The notes under the pieces are model-generated. The model was not told the DNA's origin, ran no database searches, and saw nothing but the letters and a program-made list of their open reading frames with translations. Below are positions 9,854 to 21,626 of a stretch of DNA of 64,000 nucleotides, one piece after another. Source of the DNA: Ornithinimicrobium pratense (GTDB lineage Bacteria > Actinomycetota > Actinomycetes > Actinomycetales > Dermatophilaceae); NCBI RefSeq assembly GCF_008843165.1, contig NZ_CP044427.1, positions 682,001 through 746,000 of the forward strand, given 5' to 3'. Within the stretch, counting starts at the first letter, position 1. Each line of letters begins with the position of its first letter. Made by a program: the position numbers and the translations under genes.

Positions 9854-10210
9854 ATGAACACGGAACAGTGGCCGAGCGAGTGGCTGCGCGGAGTGCTCGG
9901 GGTGTGCGTGCTGCGCATCCTGCTCGACGGGCCCAGCTACGGCTACGCGATCACCCAACGCCTGGCTGAGGCTGGCCTGGGCACCGTCAAGGGGGGCACC
10001 CTCTACCCGCTGCTCGGCCGTCTTGAGGAGGCAGGGCACGTCGAGGTGGACTGGCGACCCGGCGAAGGCGGCCCCGGCCGCAAGTTCTACGCCCTGACCG
10101 AGCAGGGACGTGCAGAGGCCGGCGAGCAGTCCGCTCGCTGGGTCGACTTCACCACCACCACGCGCAGCCTGACCGACGAGGCCCTGGCGCAGACGACGGG
10201 GAGGAACTGA
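9854..10210 (+). CDS. PadR-family transcriptional regulator
   Basis: A 118-residue winged-helix repressor of PadR type: helices followed by GPSYGYAITQRLAEAGLG, the TLYPLLGRLEEAG recognition helix and the wing GRKFYALTEQGRAE, then a short C-terminal helix. An in-frame start 12 codons upstream lies inside the promoter, so the leaderless ATG was chosen. One base separates its stop from the HAAS-domain gene, so it probably controls that gene pair and itself through the ACTAGT sites. Confidence 0.88.
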   Translation: MNTEQWPSEWLRGVLGVCVLRILLDGPSYGYAITQRLAEAGLGTVKGGTLYPLLGRLEEAGHVEVDWRPGEGGPGRKFYALTEQGRAEAGEQSARWVDFTTTTRSLTDEALAQTTGRN

Positions 10211-10211
10211 C

Positions 10212-10985
10212 ATGAATTCCAAGGCCACGCGAGCCACCGGACCGATGGTCGAGCGAATCTTTGGCGACCCGGGTGCTATCGCACCCAGCGTCGAGAAGGC
10301 CTGGCGCGACGACTTCATCATCGAGCTTCGGCTGCGCTCGCTCCCCGGCGAGGCCATCGGCGATGCGCTGATGACTGTCGAGAGCCACGTGGCCGAGTCC
10401 GGTGAGAAGGCGCAGGACGCCTTCGGCGAGGCCAAGACCTACGCCAGGGAGGTCGCGGCTGCGACGGGCACTGCCGCTCGTGGCTGGAGCGTCAGTGCGG
10501 CGACGGTGGCCAGCACCCTGCTGGGCCTGGCCGGGATGCTGCTCAGCGTGCGCGCCTTCGGCAGCTGGCTCGACGGCGAGCCGATCGGGGTCACGACCGG
10601 GGAGCTGGTGGGCTTGGCGGTCCTCATCCTGCTGGCCAGCACACTCTTCTTCACTGCCACTCTCCGCATGCTGGTCGAGCACCGATGGCTCGCGCTGCCG
10701 GTCCCGGCCCTGCTGGTCGGTGGCTTGGTAGGGCTCCACATCGCGCTCGACGAGCCGCTCTTCGAGCTGCCCGCGCTAGCGGTCGGCGTCGCCGGCGTCC
10801 TCTCGCTCACCGCGAGCGTGCTCCTGAGCTGGGTCGAGGAGCCAGCCGGCCTGGACCAGGTCACCGCACCGGGTCAGGCCCCTACGGTGACCACGAAGTC
10901 ACGGATGGCCGCGGTGCTCATCTTCCCGCTCATGACCCTGGGGTTGTTCATCTTCACCTGGGTCCTGCACCTCATCGTCACCTGA
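10212..10985 (+). CDS. HAAS-type membrane protein (first paralogue)
   Basis: A 257-residue protein with a soluble N-terminal part of about 95 residues (VEKAWRDDFIIELRLRSLPGEAIGDALMTVESHVAESG) that reads as the helical HAAS domain usually found beside PadR regulators. About six membrane segments follow (around 95-115, 130-150, 160-180, 185-210, 235-257). A GGGAGGAA ribosome site precedes the ATG. The family is thought to be regulatory or accessory; no transport or catalytic motif is visible. It is a clear paralogue of the next gene. Confidence 0.75.
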   Translation: MNSKATRATGPMVERIFGDPGAIAPSVEKAWRDDFIIELRLRSLPGEAIGDALMTVESHVAESGEKAQDAFGEAKTYAREVAAATGTAARGWSVSAATVASTLLGLAGMLLSVRAFGSWLDGEPIGVTTGELVGLAVLILLASTLFFTATLRMLVEHRWLALPVPALLVGGLVGLHIALDEPLFELPALAVGVAGVLSLTASVLLSWVEEPAGLDQVTAPGQAPTVTTKSRMAAVLIFPLMTLGLFIFTWVLHLIVT

Positions 10986-11102
10986 CTCCCCCTCCTTGAG
11001 GCGGCGCCCCCCAGGGCCCCACCACCGCATCGGACACTGCTCCACCGCACCCCATACCACCCGCGTGGCCGACCCGGCCCGCCGGCCCAGAGAGAGACGA
11101 CC

Positions 11103-11906
11103 ATGAACAGCATTGCCAAGAGGCCCACCGAAGGTGACCCTCGCGCCGTCACCGAGACCCACTCGCGCACCACCGACCACCTCCGCCTGGCCCCGAGCGT
11201 CGAGCCGGCCTGGGTCGAGGACTTCGTCCTTGAGCAACGGCTGCTCGGGGTCCCTGGGGACCGCATCGGCGACGCGCTCGCCCTGGTCCAGAGCCACGTC
11301 GCCGAGTCCGGTGAGAGCGTCCACGAGGCCTTCGGCGACCCCGTGGCCTACGCACGGGAGGCGGCCTCCACGCGGCGGGTCGACGATGACCGGGATCTCT
11401 CCTGGATCCTGGGCTCAGGACTCGGCCTGGCCGGTATGCTGCTCACCCTGTTCGGGGTCCAGGCCTGGATCGACGGGGACGGGCGGTTGGCGCTGACGGT
11501 CGGCCATCTGGTGGCGCTCGGGCTGGTGGTCGTGGCGTTTGCGCTCCTGCACCTGGCGTCCGAGCCCTTCTTGCGGTTTGTGCTCCGCCGGCCATGGTCC
11601 ACATTGGGGCTGTTCGTCCTGCATTTCGCCGCCATGGTCGCCGCGTTCGTCTTCCTGCGGACCCCGGTGGCGCACGTTCCGGCGGGGGCCACCGTGGCGG
11701 TCGGCGTCACGACGCTGGCCCTGGGGACCCTGCTGGAGTGGCGCAGCCGGACCGCCGGCCAGCTCGAGGACCCGATCCTGGGCCCCGGCGAGGGGCGGCC
11801 GGCCCGGCGCAGGCTCGACTGGTTCGGTGGACTGACGCTCCTGATGTTCCCAGTCCTCACCGTCGCCATGGTCGGCTTCAGCCTGCTGGTGGCCAGGCTG
11901 TCCTGA
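11103..11906 (+). CDS. HAAS-type membrane protein (second paralogue)
   Basis: A 267-residue tandem paralogue of the preceding gene. Shared landmarks are SVEPAWVEDFVLEQRLLGVP, GDRIGDALALVQSHVAESGE and the F/YAREA end of the soluble domain, followed by five to six membrane segments. It is separated by 117 bp with a GAGAGAGA ribosome site, and a strong hairpin follows the stop. Both copies keep the domain layout, so this looks like duplication with divergence rather than decay. Confidence 0.72.
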   Translation: MNSIAKRPTEGDPRAVTETHSRTTDHLRLAPSVEPAWVEDFVLEQRLLGVPGDRIGDALALVQSHVAESGESVHEAFGDPVAYAREAASTRRVDDDRDLSWILGSGLGLAGMLLTLFGVQAWIDGDGRLALTVGHLVALGLVVVAFALLHLASEPFLRFVLRRPWSTLGLFVLHFAAMVAAFVFLRTPVAHVPAGATVAVGVTTLALGTLLEWRSRTAGQLEDPILGPGEGRPARRRLDWFGGLTLLMFPVLTVAMVGFSLLVARLS

Positions 11907-11928
11907 CGACCCCATCGGACCGCATACC

Positions 11929-11968
11929 GCAGCCCGCCCCGACCACCACCGTCGGGGCGGGCGGCTGC
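11929..11968 (+). terminator. Strong hairpin after the PadR/HAAS operon
   Basis: 11933-11943 (CCCGCCCCGAC) pairs perfectly with 11951-11961 around a 7-nt loop, and GCAGCC/GGCTGC extends it past a 3-nt bulge. No T-run follows. Confidence 0.65.
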
Positions 11969-12035
11969 ATCAGGAGGGGAAGGCAGGTGAGAAGATGGAC
12001 ATCGACCCACAACCTTTCGAACGAGGACGTGAGAC

Positions 12036-12827
12036 GTGAACATCGTCGTGTGTGTGAAGTACGTGCCGGATGCCCAGGCCGATCGCACCTTCAAGACCGA
12101 CCACACCACCGACCGCGAGACGGTGGACGGCCTGCTCTCCGAGCTGGACGAGTATGCCGTGGAGGAGGCCCTGAAGATCGTGCAGGCCGGTGAGGGGGAG
12201 ATCACCGTGCTGACGATGGGCCCGGACGACGCCGTCGCAGCGGTCAAGAAGGGTCTGCAGATGGGCGCCGACAAGGGCGTGCACGTCAACGACGTGGCGA
12301 TCGCCGGCTCTGACGCTGTGGCGACCTCGCTGGTGCTGGCCAAGGCCATCGAGAAGATCGGAGTTGAGGGCGGTGGTGTCGATCTCGTTCTCACTGGTCT
12401 GGGCTCCACCGACGGCGCGATGTCGGTCCTCCCGGCGATGCTCGCCGAGCGTCTGGGCATGCCGCAGGTCACCTGGGCCTCCGAGCTGGCCGTCGAGGGC
12501 GGCATGGCGCGGATCACCCGCCACAACGAGGCCGTCACCGAGACGGTGGAGGCCAACCTGCCGGCCGTGGTCTCGGTCACCGACCAGATCAACGACCCCC
12601 GCTACCCCTCGTTCAAGGGGATCATGGCGGCCAAGAAGAAGCCGGTGGAGGAGTGGAGCCTGGCCGACCTGGGCGTGGATCCCTCCGAGGTGGGACTGGG
12701 TGCCTCCTGGACCAGCGTGGTCAGCGCGGAGGCGCGACCGCCGCGCCAGGCCGGCGAGCTCGTCACCGACGAGGGCGACGGCGGAGCCAAGCTCGTCGAG
12801 TTCCTCGCCTCCCGGCGTTTCGCCTGA
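12036..12827 (+). CDS. etfB: Electron transfer flavoprotein subunit beta
   Basis: The small ETF subunit (263 residues) that, with EtfA, carries electrons from acyl-CoA dehydrogenases and similar flavoenzymes to the quinone pool. It begins MNIVVCVKYVPD and has the AMP-site region VLTGLGSTDGAMSVLPAMLAERLG and SVTDQINDPRYPSFKGIMAAKKKP. The GTG follows GAGGACGTGAG, a weak ribosome site. etfA follows after 36 bp, and the etfBA-iscS-mnmA order is as in mycobacteria as I remember it. Confidence 0.95.
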   Translation: MNIVVCVKYVPDAQADRTFKTDHTTDRETVDGLLSELDEYAVEEALKIVQAGEGEITVLTMGPDDAVAAVKKGLQMGADKGVHVNDVAIAGSDAVATSLVLAKAIEKIGVEGGGVDLVLTGLGSTDGAMSVLPAMLAERLGMPQVTWASELAVEGGMARITRHNEAVTETVEANLPAVVSVTDQINDPRYPSFKGIMAAKKKPVEEWSLADLGVDPSEVGLGASWTSVVSAEARPPRQAGELVTDEGDGGAKLVEFLASRRFA

Positions 12828-12863
12828 AAGCCTGCCCGACAGACTGCAGAAGGAGAAGACGAC

Positions 12864-13823
12864 ATGAGTGATGTGCTGGTGCTGGTCGACCACGTCGAGG
12901 GGCAGGTGCGCAAGGCGACCTTCGAGATGCTCACCGCGGCCGCCCGCCTGGGTGAGCCGGTTGCGGTGTGGGTCGGGGCCGGCGGGGACGCCGCGGCCGA
13001 GGAGCTGGGCCGTTATGGCGCGACGAGCCTGCTGGTCGCCGACGACCCCGGGCTCACCGACTACCTGGTGGCGCCCCTGGCCGAGCTGCTGGCTGACCTG
13101 GTCGCCCAGCGCTCCCCGGCCGCGGTCCTCGTCGCGTCCACCAACGACGGCAAGGAGATCGCGGGCCGGCTGGCCCTGAAGACCTCTTCCGGTCTGATCA
13201 CCGACGCCGTGGATGTCCAGCCCGGCGACGGTGGGGTGCGCACCACCCAGTCGGTGTTCGCCGGCAACTACACCGTGGTCTCCCAGGTCGCCACGGGGAG
13301 CCCGGTGATCGCGGTCAAGCCCAACAGCATCCCCGCGCAGGAGACCGGCGGGTCGGCCCCGGCGGTCGAGCGGGTCTCGGTGCAGGTCTCCGAGGCGGCC
13401 AAGGCGGCCCGGATCACCGGCCGCACCGCCAAGGAGCAGAGCGGTCGCCCGGCACTGACCGAGGCCGCGATCGTGGTCTCCGGTGGGCGCGGCACCGGGG
13501 GCGACTTCGGCCCGGTGGAGGCCTTCGCCGACAGTCTGGGCGCGGCCGTGGGCGCCTCGCGCGCCGCGGTCGACGCGGGCTGGTACCCCCACTCCCACCA
13601 AATCGGCCAGACCGGTGTCCAGGTCTCACCCCAGCTGTACGTTGCCGCCGGCATCTCCGGGGCGATCCAGCACCGGGCCGGCATGCAGACCTCCAAGACG
13701 ATCGTGGCCGTCAACAAGGACGCCGAGGCCCCGATCTTCGAGCTGGTCGACTACGGCATCGTCGGTGACCTGTTCACCGTCCTGCCCCAGGCCACGGACG
13801 CGGTCAACCAGCGCAAGGGCTGA
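12864..13823 (+). CDS. etfA: Electron transfer flavoprotein subunit alpha
   Basis: The large ETF subunit (319 residues) that binds FAD in its C-terminal half: SGGRGTGGDFGPVEAFADSLG, then GQTGVQVSPQLYVAAGISGAIQH and the terminal NKDAEAPIFELVDYGIVGDLF. AGAAGGAGAAG gives a good ribosome site. It pairs with the upstream etfB. Confidence 0.96.
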   Translation: MSDVLVLVDHVEGQVRKATFEMLTAAARLGEPVAVWVGAGGDAAAEELGRYGATSLLVADDPGLTDYLVAPLAELLADLVAQRSPAAVLVASTNDGKEIAGRLALKTSSGLITDAVDVQPGDGGVRTTQSVFAGNYTVVSQVATGSPVIAVKPNSIPAQETGGSAPAVERVSVQVSEAAKAARITGRTAKEQSGRPALTEAAIVVSGGRGTGGDFGPVEAFADSLGAAVGASRAAVDAGWYPHSHQIGQTGVQVSPQLYVAAGISGAIQHRAGMQTSKTIVAVNKDAEAPIFELVDYGIVGDLFTVLPQATDAVNQRKG

Positions 13824-13872
13824 GCGCCTGGTCGATCTGCCCGGTCGTGCCGGAGATCACGTCCTCCTCACC

Positions 13873-13878
13873 TACCCT
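13873..13878 (+). promoter_or_regulatory. -10 hexamer for the cysteine desulfurase
   Basis: TACCCT lies 7 nt before the GTG at 13886. It supports that start over an alternative 13 codons upstream, which would place the hexamer inside the coding sequence. Confidence 0.5.
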
Positions 13879-13885
13879 GGATGGC

Positions 13886-15094
13886 GTGAGCACGACCACC
13901 TATCTTGACCACGCCGCCACGACCTCGGTGCTCCCCGAGGTCGTGGAGGTCGTGGCCCGCGTCATGGGCCAGGTCGGCAACGCCTCGTCCACCCACGGCC
14001 CCGGTCGCCACGCGCGCAGCACGGTCGAGGAGTCCCGGGAGGACATCGCCGAGGCCCTCGGTGTCCACCCCACGGAGGTGGTTTTCACCTCCGGCGGGAC
14101 CGAGTCGGACAACATCGCCGTCACCGGCTCGTTCCTGGCGCGGCGCGCCGCCGACCCCGACCGCACGCGCGTGGTCACCACCGGCCTGGAGCACCACGCC
14201 GTCCTCGACTCCGTGGAGCACCTCGTTGCCGGTCACGGCGCCCGCGTGACCTGGGTGGAGCCGACCTCCGAGGGCGTCATCACCCCTCAGGCCCTGCAGG
14301 CCGCGCTCGAGGAGGGCGAGGGCCCGGCCGATGTCGCCGTCGTCTCGGTGATGTGGGCCAACAACGAGATCGGCACGGTCCAGGACATCCCCGCCCTGGC
14401 CGAGGTATGCCGTGCCGTCGGCGTACCCCTGCACACCGACGCGGTCCAGGCACTCGGGCAGGTCGAGTTGCCCCTCGCCGGTCTCGGCAGCGGCAGCGCC
14501 CCCGACCTGGTGGCCCTGACGGGGCACAAGATCGGTGGCCCGGTCGGCGTCGGCCTGCTCCTCGCCGCCCGAGGACAGAAGCCCGAGCCCGCCCTGCGTG
14601 GCGGCGGCCAGGAGCGCGGCCTGCGCCCGGGGACCCTCCCCGTCGCCTCGATCGCCGGGCTCGCCACCGCCGTCCGGTATGCCGTGGAGCACCGCGCCGA
14701 GCACGCCACCCGGGTGGCCGCCCTGCGGGACAGCATCATCGAGGGCGCCCTCGGACTGGACCCGAGCATCGTGGTGAGCGGGCCGTGGGCGTCGGGCGAC
14801 ACGACCCGCCGCCTGCCCGGCAACGCCCACCTGCAGGTCCCCGGAGCCGACAGCGACGCCCTGCTCTACCTGCTCGACACCGCTGGCATCGCCTGCTCGG
14901 CCGGGTCCGCCTGCACCGCCGGCGTCACCCGCCCCAGCCACGTGCTGCTCGCCTGCGGCATCCCCGAGGACCGGGCGCGTGGGGCGTTGCGGCTCTCGCT
15001 GGGACGCACCTCCACCGAGGACGACGTCGCCCGCCTGCTCGCGGCCTTGCCGGACGCTCTCCAGCGGGCCCGCCTGGCCAGGGCGGCCTCCTGA
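13886..15094 (+). CDS. iscS: Cysteine desulfurase (IscS/NifS family)
   Basis: A PLP enzyme that takes sulfur from cysteine as a persulfide and here likely feeds MnmA for tRNA 2-thiolation. From GTG the protein is 402 residues. It begins [10 protein letters not shown], has PLP lysine K215 in [11 protein letters not shown] and active-site C343 in [10 protein letters not shown] on a short loop. The stop overlaps the mnmA start (TGATG), supporting the sulfur-relay role. Whether it also serves Fe-S assembly cannot be told here. Confidence 0.93.
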   Translation: MSTTTYLDHAATTSVLPEVVEVVARVMGQVGNASSTHGPGRHARSTVEESREDIAEALGVHPTEVVFTSGGTESDNIAVTGSFLARRAADPDRTRVVTTGLEHHAVLDSVEHLVAGHGARVTWVEPTSEGVITPQALQAALEEGEGPADVAVVSVMWANNEIGTVQDIPALAEVCRAVGVPLHTDAVQALGQVELPLAGLGSGSAPDLVALTGHKIGGPVGVGLLLAARGQKPEPALRGGGQERGLRPGTLPVASIAGLATAVRYAVEHRAEHATRVAALRDSIIEGALGLDPSIVVSGPWASGDTTRRLPGNAHLQVPGADSDALLYLLDTAGIACSAGSACTAGVTRPSHVLLACGIPEDRARGALRLSLGRTSTEDDVARLLAALPDALQRARLARAAS

Positions 15095-16197
15095 TGCGCG
15101 TCGTCGCCGCCATGAGCGGGGGCGTGGACTCCGCGGTCGCCGCGGCCCGCATGCTCGACGCCGGCCACGAGGTCGTGGGGGTGCACCTCGCCCTGGCCCA
15201 GTCGGCGGCAACCCTGCGCGAGAGCGCCCGCGGCTGCTGCACCATCGAGGACGCCGGCGACGCCCGGCGCGTCGCGGACCGGCTCGGCATCCCGTTCTAC
15301 GTCTGGGACATGGCCGAGCGGTTCAAGGCCGACGTCGTCGACGACTTCGCCGCGGAGTACGCCGCCGGCCGCACCCCCAACCCCTGCCTGCGCTGCAACG
15401 AGAAGATCAAGTTCTCCGCGCTGCTGGACAAGGCGCTGGCGCTGGGCTTCGACGCGGTGGCGACCGGCCACTACGCCCAGGTGGTCGAGGTGCCGGACCC
15501 CGCCGGGCGGCAGGGAGTGCGCCGGGAGCTGCACCGGGCAGTGGACATGGCCAAGGACCAGTCCTACGTGCTCGGCGTGCTCACCGATGGGCAGCTGGCG
15601 CGCGCCTTCTTCCCGCTCGGCGACACCACCAAACCGCAGATCCGGCTGGAGGCCCGCGAGCGGGGCTTCGCCGTGGCCAAGAAGCCGGACTCCCACGACA
15701 TCTGCTTCATCGCCGACGGCGACACGCGCGGCTGGCTCGGCGCCCGACTCGGGCAGCGCCCCGGCCCGATCGTCGACCACGAGGGCCAGGTCCTCGGCGA
15801 GCACGGGGGCGCCCACGGTTACACGGTGGGGCAGCGCCGTGGGCTGGGGCTCAAGGTGCCCCCGGCCGACGGCTCCAAGAGATACGTGGTGGCCACCGAC
15901 ACCCGCTCCAACACCGTGGTGGTGGGGCCGGAGGAGCTGCTCGGCGTCGACGTCATCGAGGGCGACCACCTGCGCTGGTGCGGCCCTGCGCCGACGGGCG
16001 AGGTCCGGGTCGGCGCCCAGATCCGGGCGCACGGCCAGGAGCACCCCGCCACCGCCCGGGTCGACGGGGAGCATCGGCTCACCGTGCACCTGGACGAGCG
16101 CATCCGCGGCGTCGCCCCCGGCCAGTCGGTGGTGCTCTACGACGGCACCCGCGTGGTGGGGTCCTCGACCATCAGTGGCAGCGGGCGCAGGGCGTGA
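15094..16197 (+). CDS. mnmA: tRNA-specific 2-thiouridylase MnmA
   Basis: Puts sulfur on U34 of Lys, Glu and Gln tRNAs. The 367-residue protein has the PP-loop [12 protein letters not shown] at the N-terminus, C101 in [12 protein letters not shown] and C204 in [10 protein letters not shown] as the two catalytic cysteines, and the C-terminal barrel from [10 protein letters not shown] onward. It is coupled to iscS by a TGATG overlap. Confidence 0.96.
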   Translation: MRVVAAMSGGVDSAVAAARMLDAGHEVVGVHLALAQSAATLRESARGCCTIEDAGDARRVADRLGIPFYVWDMAERFKADVVDDFAAEYAAGRTPNPCLRCNEKIKFSALLDKALALGFDAVATGHYAQVVEVPDPAGRQGVRRELHRAVDMAKDQSYVLGVLTDGQLARAFFPLGDTTKPQIRLEARERGFAVAKKPDSHDICFIADGDTRGWLGARLGQRPGPIVDHEGQVLGEHGGAHGYTVGQRRGLGLKVPPADGSKRYVVATDTRSNTVVVGPEELLGVDVIEGDHLRWCGPAPTGEVRVGAQIRAHGQEHPATARVDGEHRLTVHLDERIRGVAPGQSVVLYDGTRVVGSSTISGSGRRA

Positions 16198-16339
16198 GCA
16201 CCGGACGGCATACGTCCTGAGCAGTTGGGCGGCATACCGGGCATGTTCCCCGCCCGGGGCCCCGCGGCGGGTTACCCTGTCCATCGCCGACCCCAGGGTC
16301 GGCCCACTGACGATCGTCGATGAAGGAACAGGGGACACA

Positions 16340-16882
16340 ATGAGCTACGAGCCCGCACCCGGTATGCCGACCGAGGGTCACGGGGCCCCGGGCCCGACGG
16401 CGGCCAAGCCCGGCAGCGTCGCGCTGGCGGAGAAACTGATGTACGGCGGCGCCGCGATCACGCTGGTCAGCGGCCTGCTCAGCCTGTTCGTCGACCGGGA
16501 CGGGCTGCGCGAGACCCTGCGCAACCAGCTCGAGGCGGCCGGCCAGGCCACCGACGAGGCCTCGCTCGACGCCGCCATGCAGTTCGGGATGATCAGCGGC
16601 ATCGTCGCCGCGGTGGTCGGGGCCGCCCTCTGGGCGCTCATGGGCTGGCTGAACGGCAAGGGCATCGGCTGGGCCCGGATCGTGGCCACCATCCTCGGTG
16701 TCCTGGGCGTGCTGGTGACCCTCGTGGGGCTGTTCGGCACCGCGCTGGTGCCCGGCGGCGCGGCGGGCGGAACCCTGTCCATGGTGCTGTCCGTGGTCAC
16801 CGGCGCGCTCGCCCTGGCCGTCGTGGTCCTGCTCTGGCGCCCGGACGCCAGCGCCTTCTTCGCCGCCCGCGCTCGCCGCTGA
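16340..16882 (+). CDS. Small multi-pass membrane protein, unknown function
   Basis: A 180-residue protein with a Pro/Gly-rich cytoplasmic head (1-30) and about four membrane segments near 35-53, 83-105, 115-138 and 145-167; the tail is basic. The ATG follows GAAGGAACAGGGG. No domain motif is recognised. It lies between mnmA and the MetE-like gene, in the same direction. Confidence 0.7.
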   Translation: MSYEPAPGMPTEGHGAPGPTAAKPGSVALAEKLMYGGAAITLVSGLLSLFVDRDGLRETLRNQLEAAGQATDEASLDAAMQFGMISGIVAAVVGAALWALMGWLNGKGIGWARIVATILGVLGVLVTLVGLFGTALVPGGAAGGTLSMVLSVVTGALALAVVVLLWRPDASAFFAARARR

Positions 16883-16896
16883 GCGCGGGAGCGCAG

Positions 16897-17919
16897 GTGA
16901 GTGGGCCGCCGGGGGCAGCTGTCCTGACCGGGGTGGTGGCCACGGGCGTCGGCTCCTGGCCCGGCCAGGACGTGCGCGAGGCGCTGCGGGTGCTGCGCGG
17001 GGAGCTGGCCTCCGGTCAGGCCCCGGATGGTGTCGTCGCGCTGCCCTACCTGGCCGAGCTGCCTGCCCGGGGCCCGGGCGCGGACATGATCGGCCGCACC
17101 GCCCAGTTGCTGGTCGACCTTCCCGTCGACCTGCAACCGCAGGGCTGGCGCCTCGTCGACCGCCCCGGTCGCGACGTGGAGCGCGCGCTGTCGCTGTGGC
17201 GCCAGGATCTTGACGAGCTCGCCGAAACCTTCGACGGGTATGCCGGTCCGCTCAAGGTGCAGGTGGTCGGCCCGTGGACGATGGCGGCCGCGCTGTGGAA
17301 GCCGCTGGGGGACAAGGTGCTCAGCGACTCGGGGGCCACCCGGGACCTGACCGAGTCCCTCGCCGAGGGCGTGGCGGCCCACGTGGCCGATGTCCGTCGA
17401 CTCATCCCGGGGGCTCAGGTGGTCCTGCAGGTGGACGAGCCCTCGCTCAGCGCGGTGTTCGCCGGCCGGATCCGGTCCGAGAGCGGTTACCGGACCCTGC
17501 GCACGCCTGAGCGGGAGGAGGCGCAGACGGCTCTGGGTCGGGTGCTGGACCAGCCCGCCGCCGCAGACCGGGGCGCCCACTGCTGCGCCGACGACCCACC
17601 TGTGGACGTGCTGGTCGGGGCTGGGGCGCGCTTCCTCGCCCTCGACCTGGCCCGCCTGGACGGGCGCCGGTGGGAGCAGGTTGCCGTCGCCCACGAGGCG
17701 GGCGTCCGGCTCTGGGCCGGGATGGACCTCGACGCCGCCGAGGCTGCCGAGCCGCTGCGCCGGGTCTGGTCCGAGCTGGGCCTGCCCGTGCGCGACCTGG
17801 GCGAGGTAGGCGTCATCCCCCCGTGCGGGCTGGCGGGGGTGACTCCGGACGGTGCGCGCACAGCGACCCGGCGGGCCGTGGAGCTCGCGGCCCGACTGGC
17901 CGAGACGGCGCGGTCCTGA
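16897..17919 (+). CDS. Cobalamin-independent methionine synthase-like (UROD/MetE fold) protein
   Basis: A 340-residue protein with the single-barrel fold of the MetE C-terminal domain: GVGSWPGQDVREALRV, LKVQVVGPWTMAAAL, QVDEPSLSAVF, then a possible zinc site H-C-C in GAHCCAD and a late Cys in IPPCGLAG. It lacks the MetE N-terminal half, so it cannot be a standard MetE. The GTG start lies 15 bp after the previous stop. A gene of this type sits just before ligA in mycobacteria as I recall. The actual methyl acceptor is unknown. Confidence 0.7.
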   Translation: MSGPPGAAVLTGVVATGVGSWPGQDVREALRVLRGELASGQAPDGVVALPYLAELPARGPGADMIGRTAQLLVDLPVDLQPQGWRLVDRPGRDVERALSLWRQDLDELAETFDGYAGPLKVQVVGPWTMAAALWKPLGDKVLSDSGATRDLTESLAEGVAAHVADVRRLIPGAQVVLQVDEPSLSAVFAGRIRSESGYRTLRTPEREEAQTALGRVLDQPAAADRGAHCCADDPPVDVLVGAGARFLALDLARLDGRRWEQVAVAHEAGVRLWAGMDLDAAEAAEPLRRVWSELGLPVRDLGEVGVIPPCGLAGVTPDGARTATRRAVELAARLAETARS

Positions 17920-17958
17920 CCTCCCGGTGACTCGGCCCTGACCCTCCGCCGCGAATGA

Positions 17959-20260
<2,302 letters not shown>

Positions 20261-20266
20261 CACACT
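20261..20266 (+). promoter_or_regulatory. -10-like hexamer for the glutaredoxin gene
   Basis: CACACT begins directly after the ligA stop, 6 nt before the next ATG. It is a weaker CANNNT variant of the pattern seen elsewhere in the window. Confidence 0.35.
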
Positions 20267-20272
20267 GCAGCT

Positions 20273-20698
20273 ATGCGCTGGCTGTGGGTCCCGATGCTCG
20301 CCCTCGTGGCGGTCGTCGCCGGGTTCGCGGTGCGCGACGGCGACTACGGTTTGGCCGCCGTCTACCTCGTCGGCGGGCTGCTGCTCGTCTGGTGGCTTGC
20401 CCCCTTCCGGGGCGGCCGCACCACTACCCATCAGGAGGTCCTGGCCATGCCCGACAGCGAGCGTCAGGTCGTCATCTACTGGCGGCCCGGGTGCGGTTTC
20501 TGCGCCCGGCTGAAGTCCAGCCTCGGGGCCGACGGCGACAAGGCCGTCTGGGTCAACATCTGGCAGGACGAGGAGGCCGCCGCCTTCGTGCGCAGCGTCA
20601 ACGACGGCAACGAGGTCGTGCCGACCGTCGTCATCGACGGCACGCCACACACCAACCCGGACCCGGCACTGGTCAGGGACCGGCTGGCGGAGGGCTGA
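20273..20698 (+). CDS. Membrane-anchored glutaredoxin-like thiol protein
   Basis: Of its 141 residues, two N-terminal hydrophobic segments (about 3-20 and 26-44) anchor a glutaredoxin/mycoredoxin-like domain: VVIYWRPGCGFCARLKS with the CGFC redox motif, VPTVVIDG (the cis-Pro loop) and a C-terminal helix. It probably reduces disulfides or mycothiol mixed disulfides at the membrane. Its 3' end overlaps the convergent downstream gene by 26 bp. Confidence 0.82.
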   Translation: MRWLWVPMLALVAVVAGFAVRDGDYGLAAVYLVGGLLLVWWLAPFRGGRTTTHQEVLAMPDSERQVVIYWRPGCGFCARLKSSLGADGDKAVWVNIWQDEEAAAFVRSVNDGNEVVPTVVIDGTPHTNPDPALVRDRLAEG

Positions 20699-21479
20699 GC
20701 GCCTCGTCGACCGCGTAGATCTCGTTGGTCAGGCTGGAGCCGGTGGTCCCGTCCAGCGGGGAGACGTCCACGACGATCCCGGTGCGCAGGTCCAGGCTGA
20801 CCAGGTAGGCCGTCGGCAGGCCGTCCGTCACCAGGTTGGGGTCGTCGGGTCCGTACTCCTGCAGCCGGCTGGCCACGCTGTCGAGCAGCGGGCAGCACCC
20901 GCACCGCGGGTCGTAGGCGTCGACGACGGGCCGGCAGATGGCTTGCCAGGTGCGACGGCCCCGGTGCGTGACATCTTGGACCTCGCTGACCAGCACTCCG
21001 GGGACGTCCTGCGGGGGCAGGTCAGCGTCCGGTTCCACGCCGTCGGCGAGCTCGACCGGGTCCAGCATCGCGGTCCAGAGGTAGTTGCCCCACATCGGGT
21101 CGCCGTGCTCGTAGTGCCAGTCGCGCGGCCGCGCCAACACCAGTCCGTCGGCCCGTCGCACCACGCCGTCGTCGGCCGCGGAGCAGTGCGTCCCGAGGCG
21201 ACCACCGGCCAGGACCACAGGATCGGCGGGATGGGCCTCATCAGGGGCGGCCTCCCCGTCCTCGAGCGGGAGACTCAGCCGCGAGGTGCTGTAGGGCGCC
21301 CCTTCGGCCACCTCGACCCGGCCATCCGCGTCGCGGACCGTGACGCGCCCCGACGGCCGGTCCAGCCAGGCCTCAACCCGGCCGTGCCGCCAGTGCAGCG
21401 TCGCGAACAGCCACGGAGAGCTGCGCGCGAGTGCCCGGAAGTCGTCCGGGCCGGGTTCGTGGGTCTGGGACTGAGGCAC
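20673..21479 (-). CDS. Hypothetical protein, unknown function
   Basis: A 268-residue soluble protein with no membrane segment. It starts at GTG with AGGAGGAG upstream at long spacing. The first half is beta-rich (WLFATLHWRHGRVEAWLDRPSGRVTVRD). The second half has WGNYLWTAMLDPVEL and a cysteine cluster DPRCGCCPLLDS. Related proteins are common in actinobacteria as uncharacterised entries. Convergent with the glutaredoxin gene and divergent from gatC. The cysteine cluster could be structural or redox; I cannot assign a role. Confidence 0.72.
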   Translation of the reverse strand: MPQSQTHEPGPDDFRALARSSPWLFATLHWRHGRVEAWLDRPSGRVTVRDADGRVEVAEGAPYSTSRLSLPLEDGEAAPDEAHPADPVVLAGGRLGTHCSAADDGVVRRADGLVLARPRDWHYEHGDPMWGNYLWTAMLDPVELADGVEPDADLPPQDVPGVLVSEVQDVTHRGRRTWQAICRPVVDAYDPRCGCCPLLDSVASRLQEYGPDDPNLVTDGLPTAYLVSLDLRTGIVVDVSPLDGTTGSSLTNEIYAVDEALSPPPAGP

Positions 21480-21613
21480 AGGCTCATGCTCCTCCTGCTG
21501 TCAAGCAGGTACGCCGGGTGGTGTGGGCGTCCTCCGGGCGGGACGGCGCGGGCACGCGGCACCTCTGGTCGGCAGGGCCGGGGGAGAGGTCCGAACCGGT
21601 GCGGAAGGCGACC

Positions 21614-21619
21614 TAGACT
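21614..21619 (+). promoter_or_regulatory. -10 hexamer for gatCAB
   Basis: TAGACT lies 7 nt before the gatC ATG, and no ribosome site is present, consistent with a leaderless operon mRNA. Confidence 0.55.
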
Positions 21620-21626
21620 GGCCCGC

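Noticed and set aside
11970..13601. A 543-codon minus-strand frame opposite etfB/etfA
   Set aside because: It mirrors two well-conserved genes and has no domain of its own.
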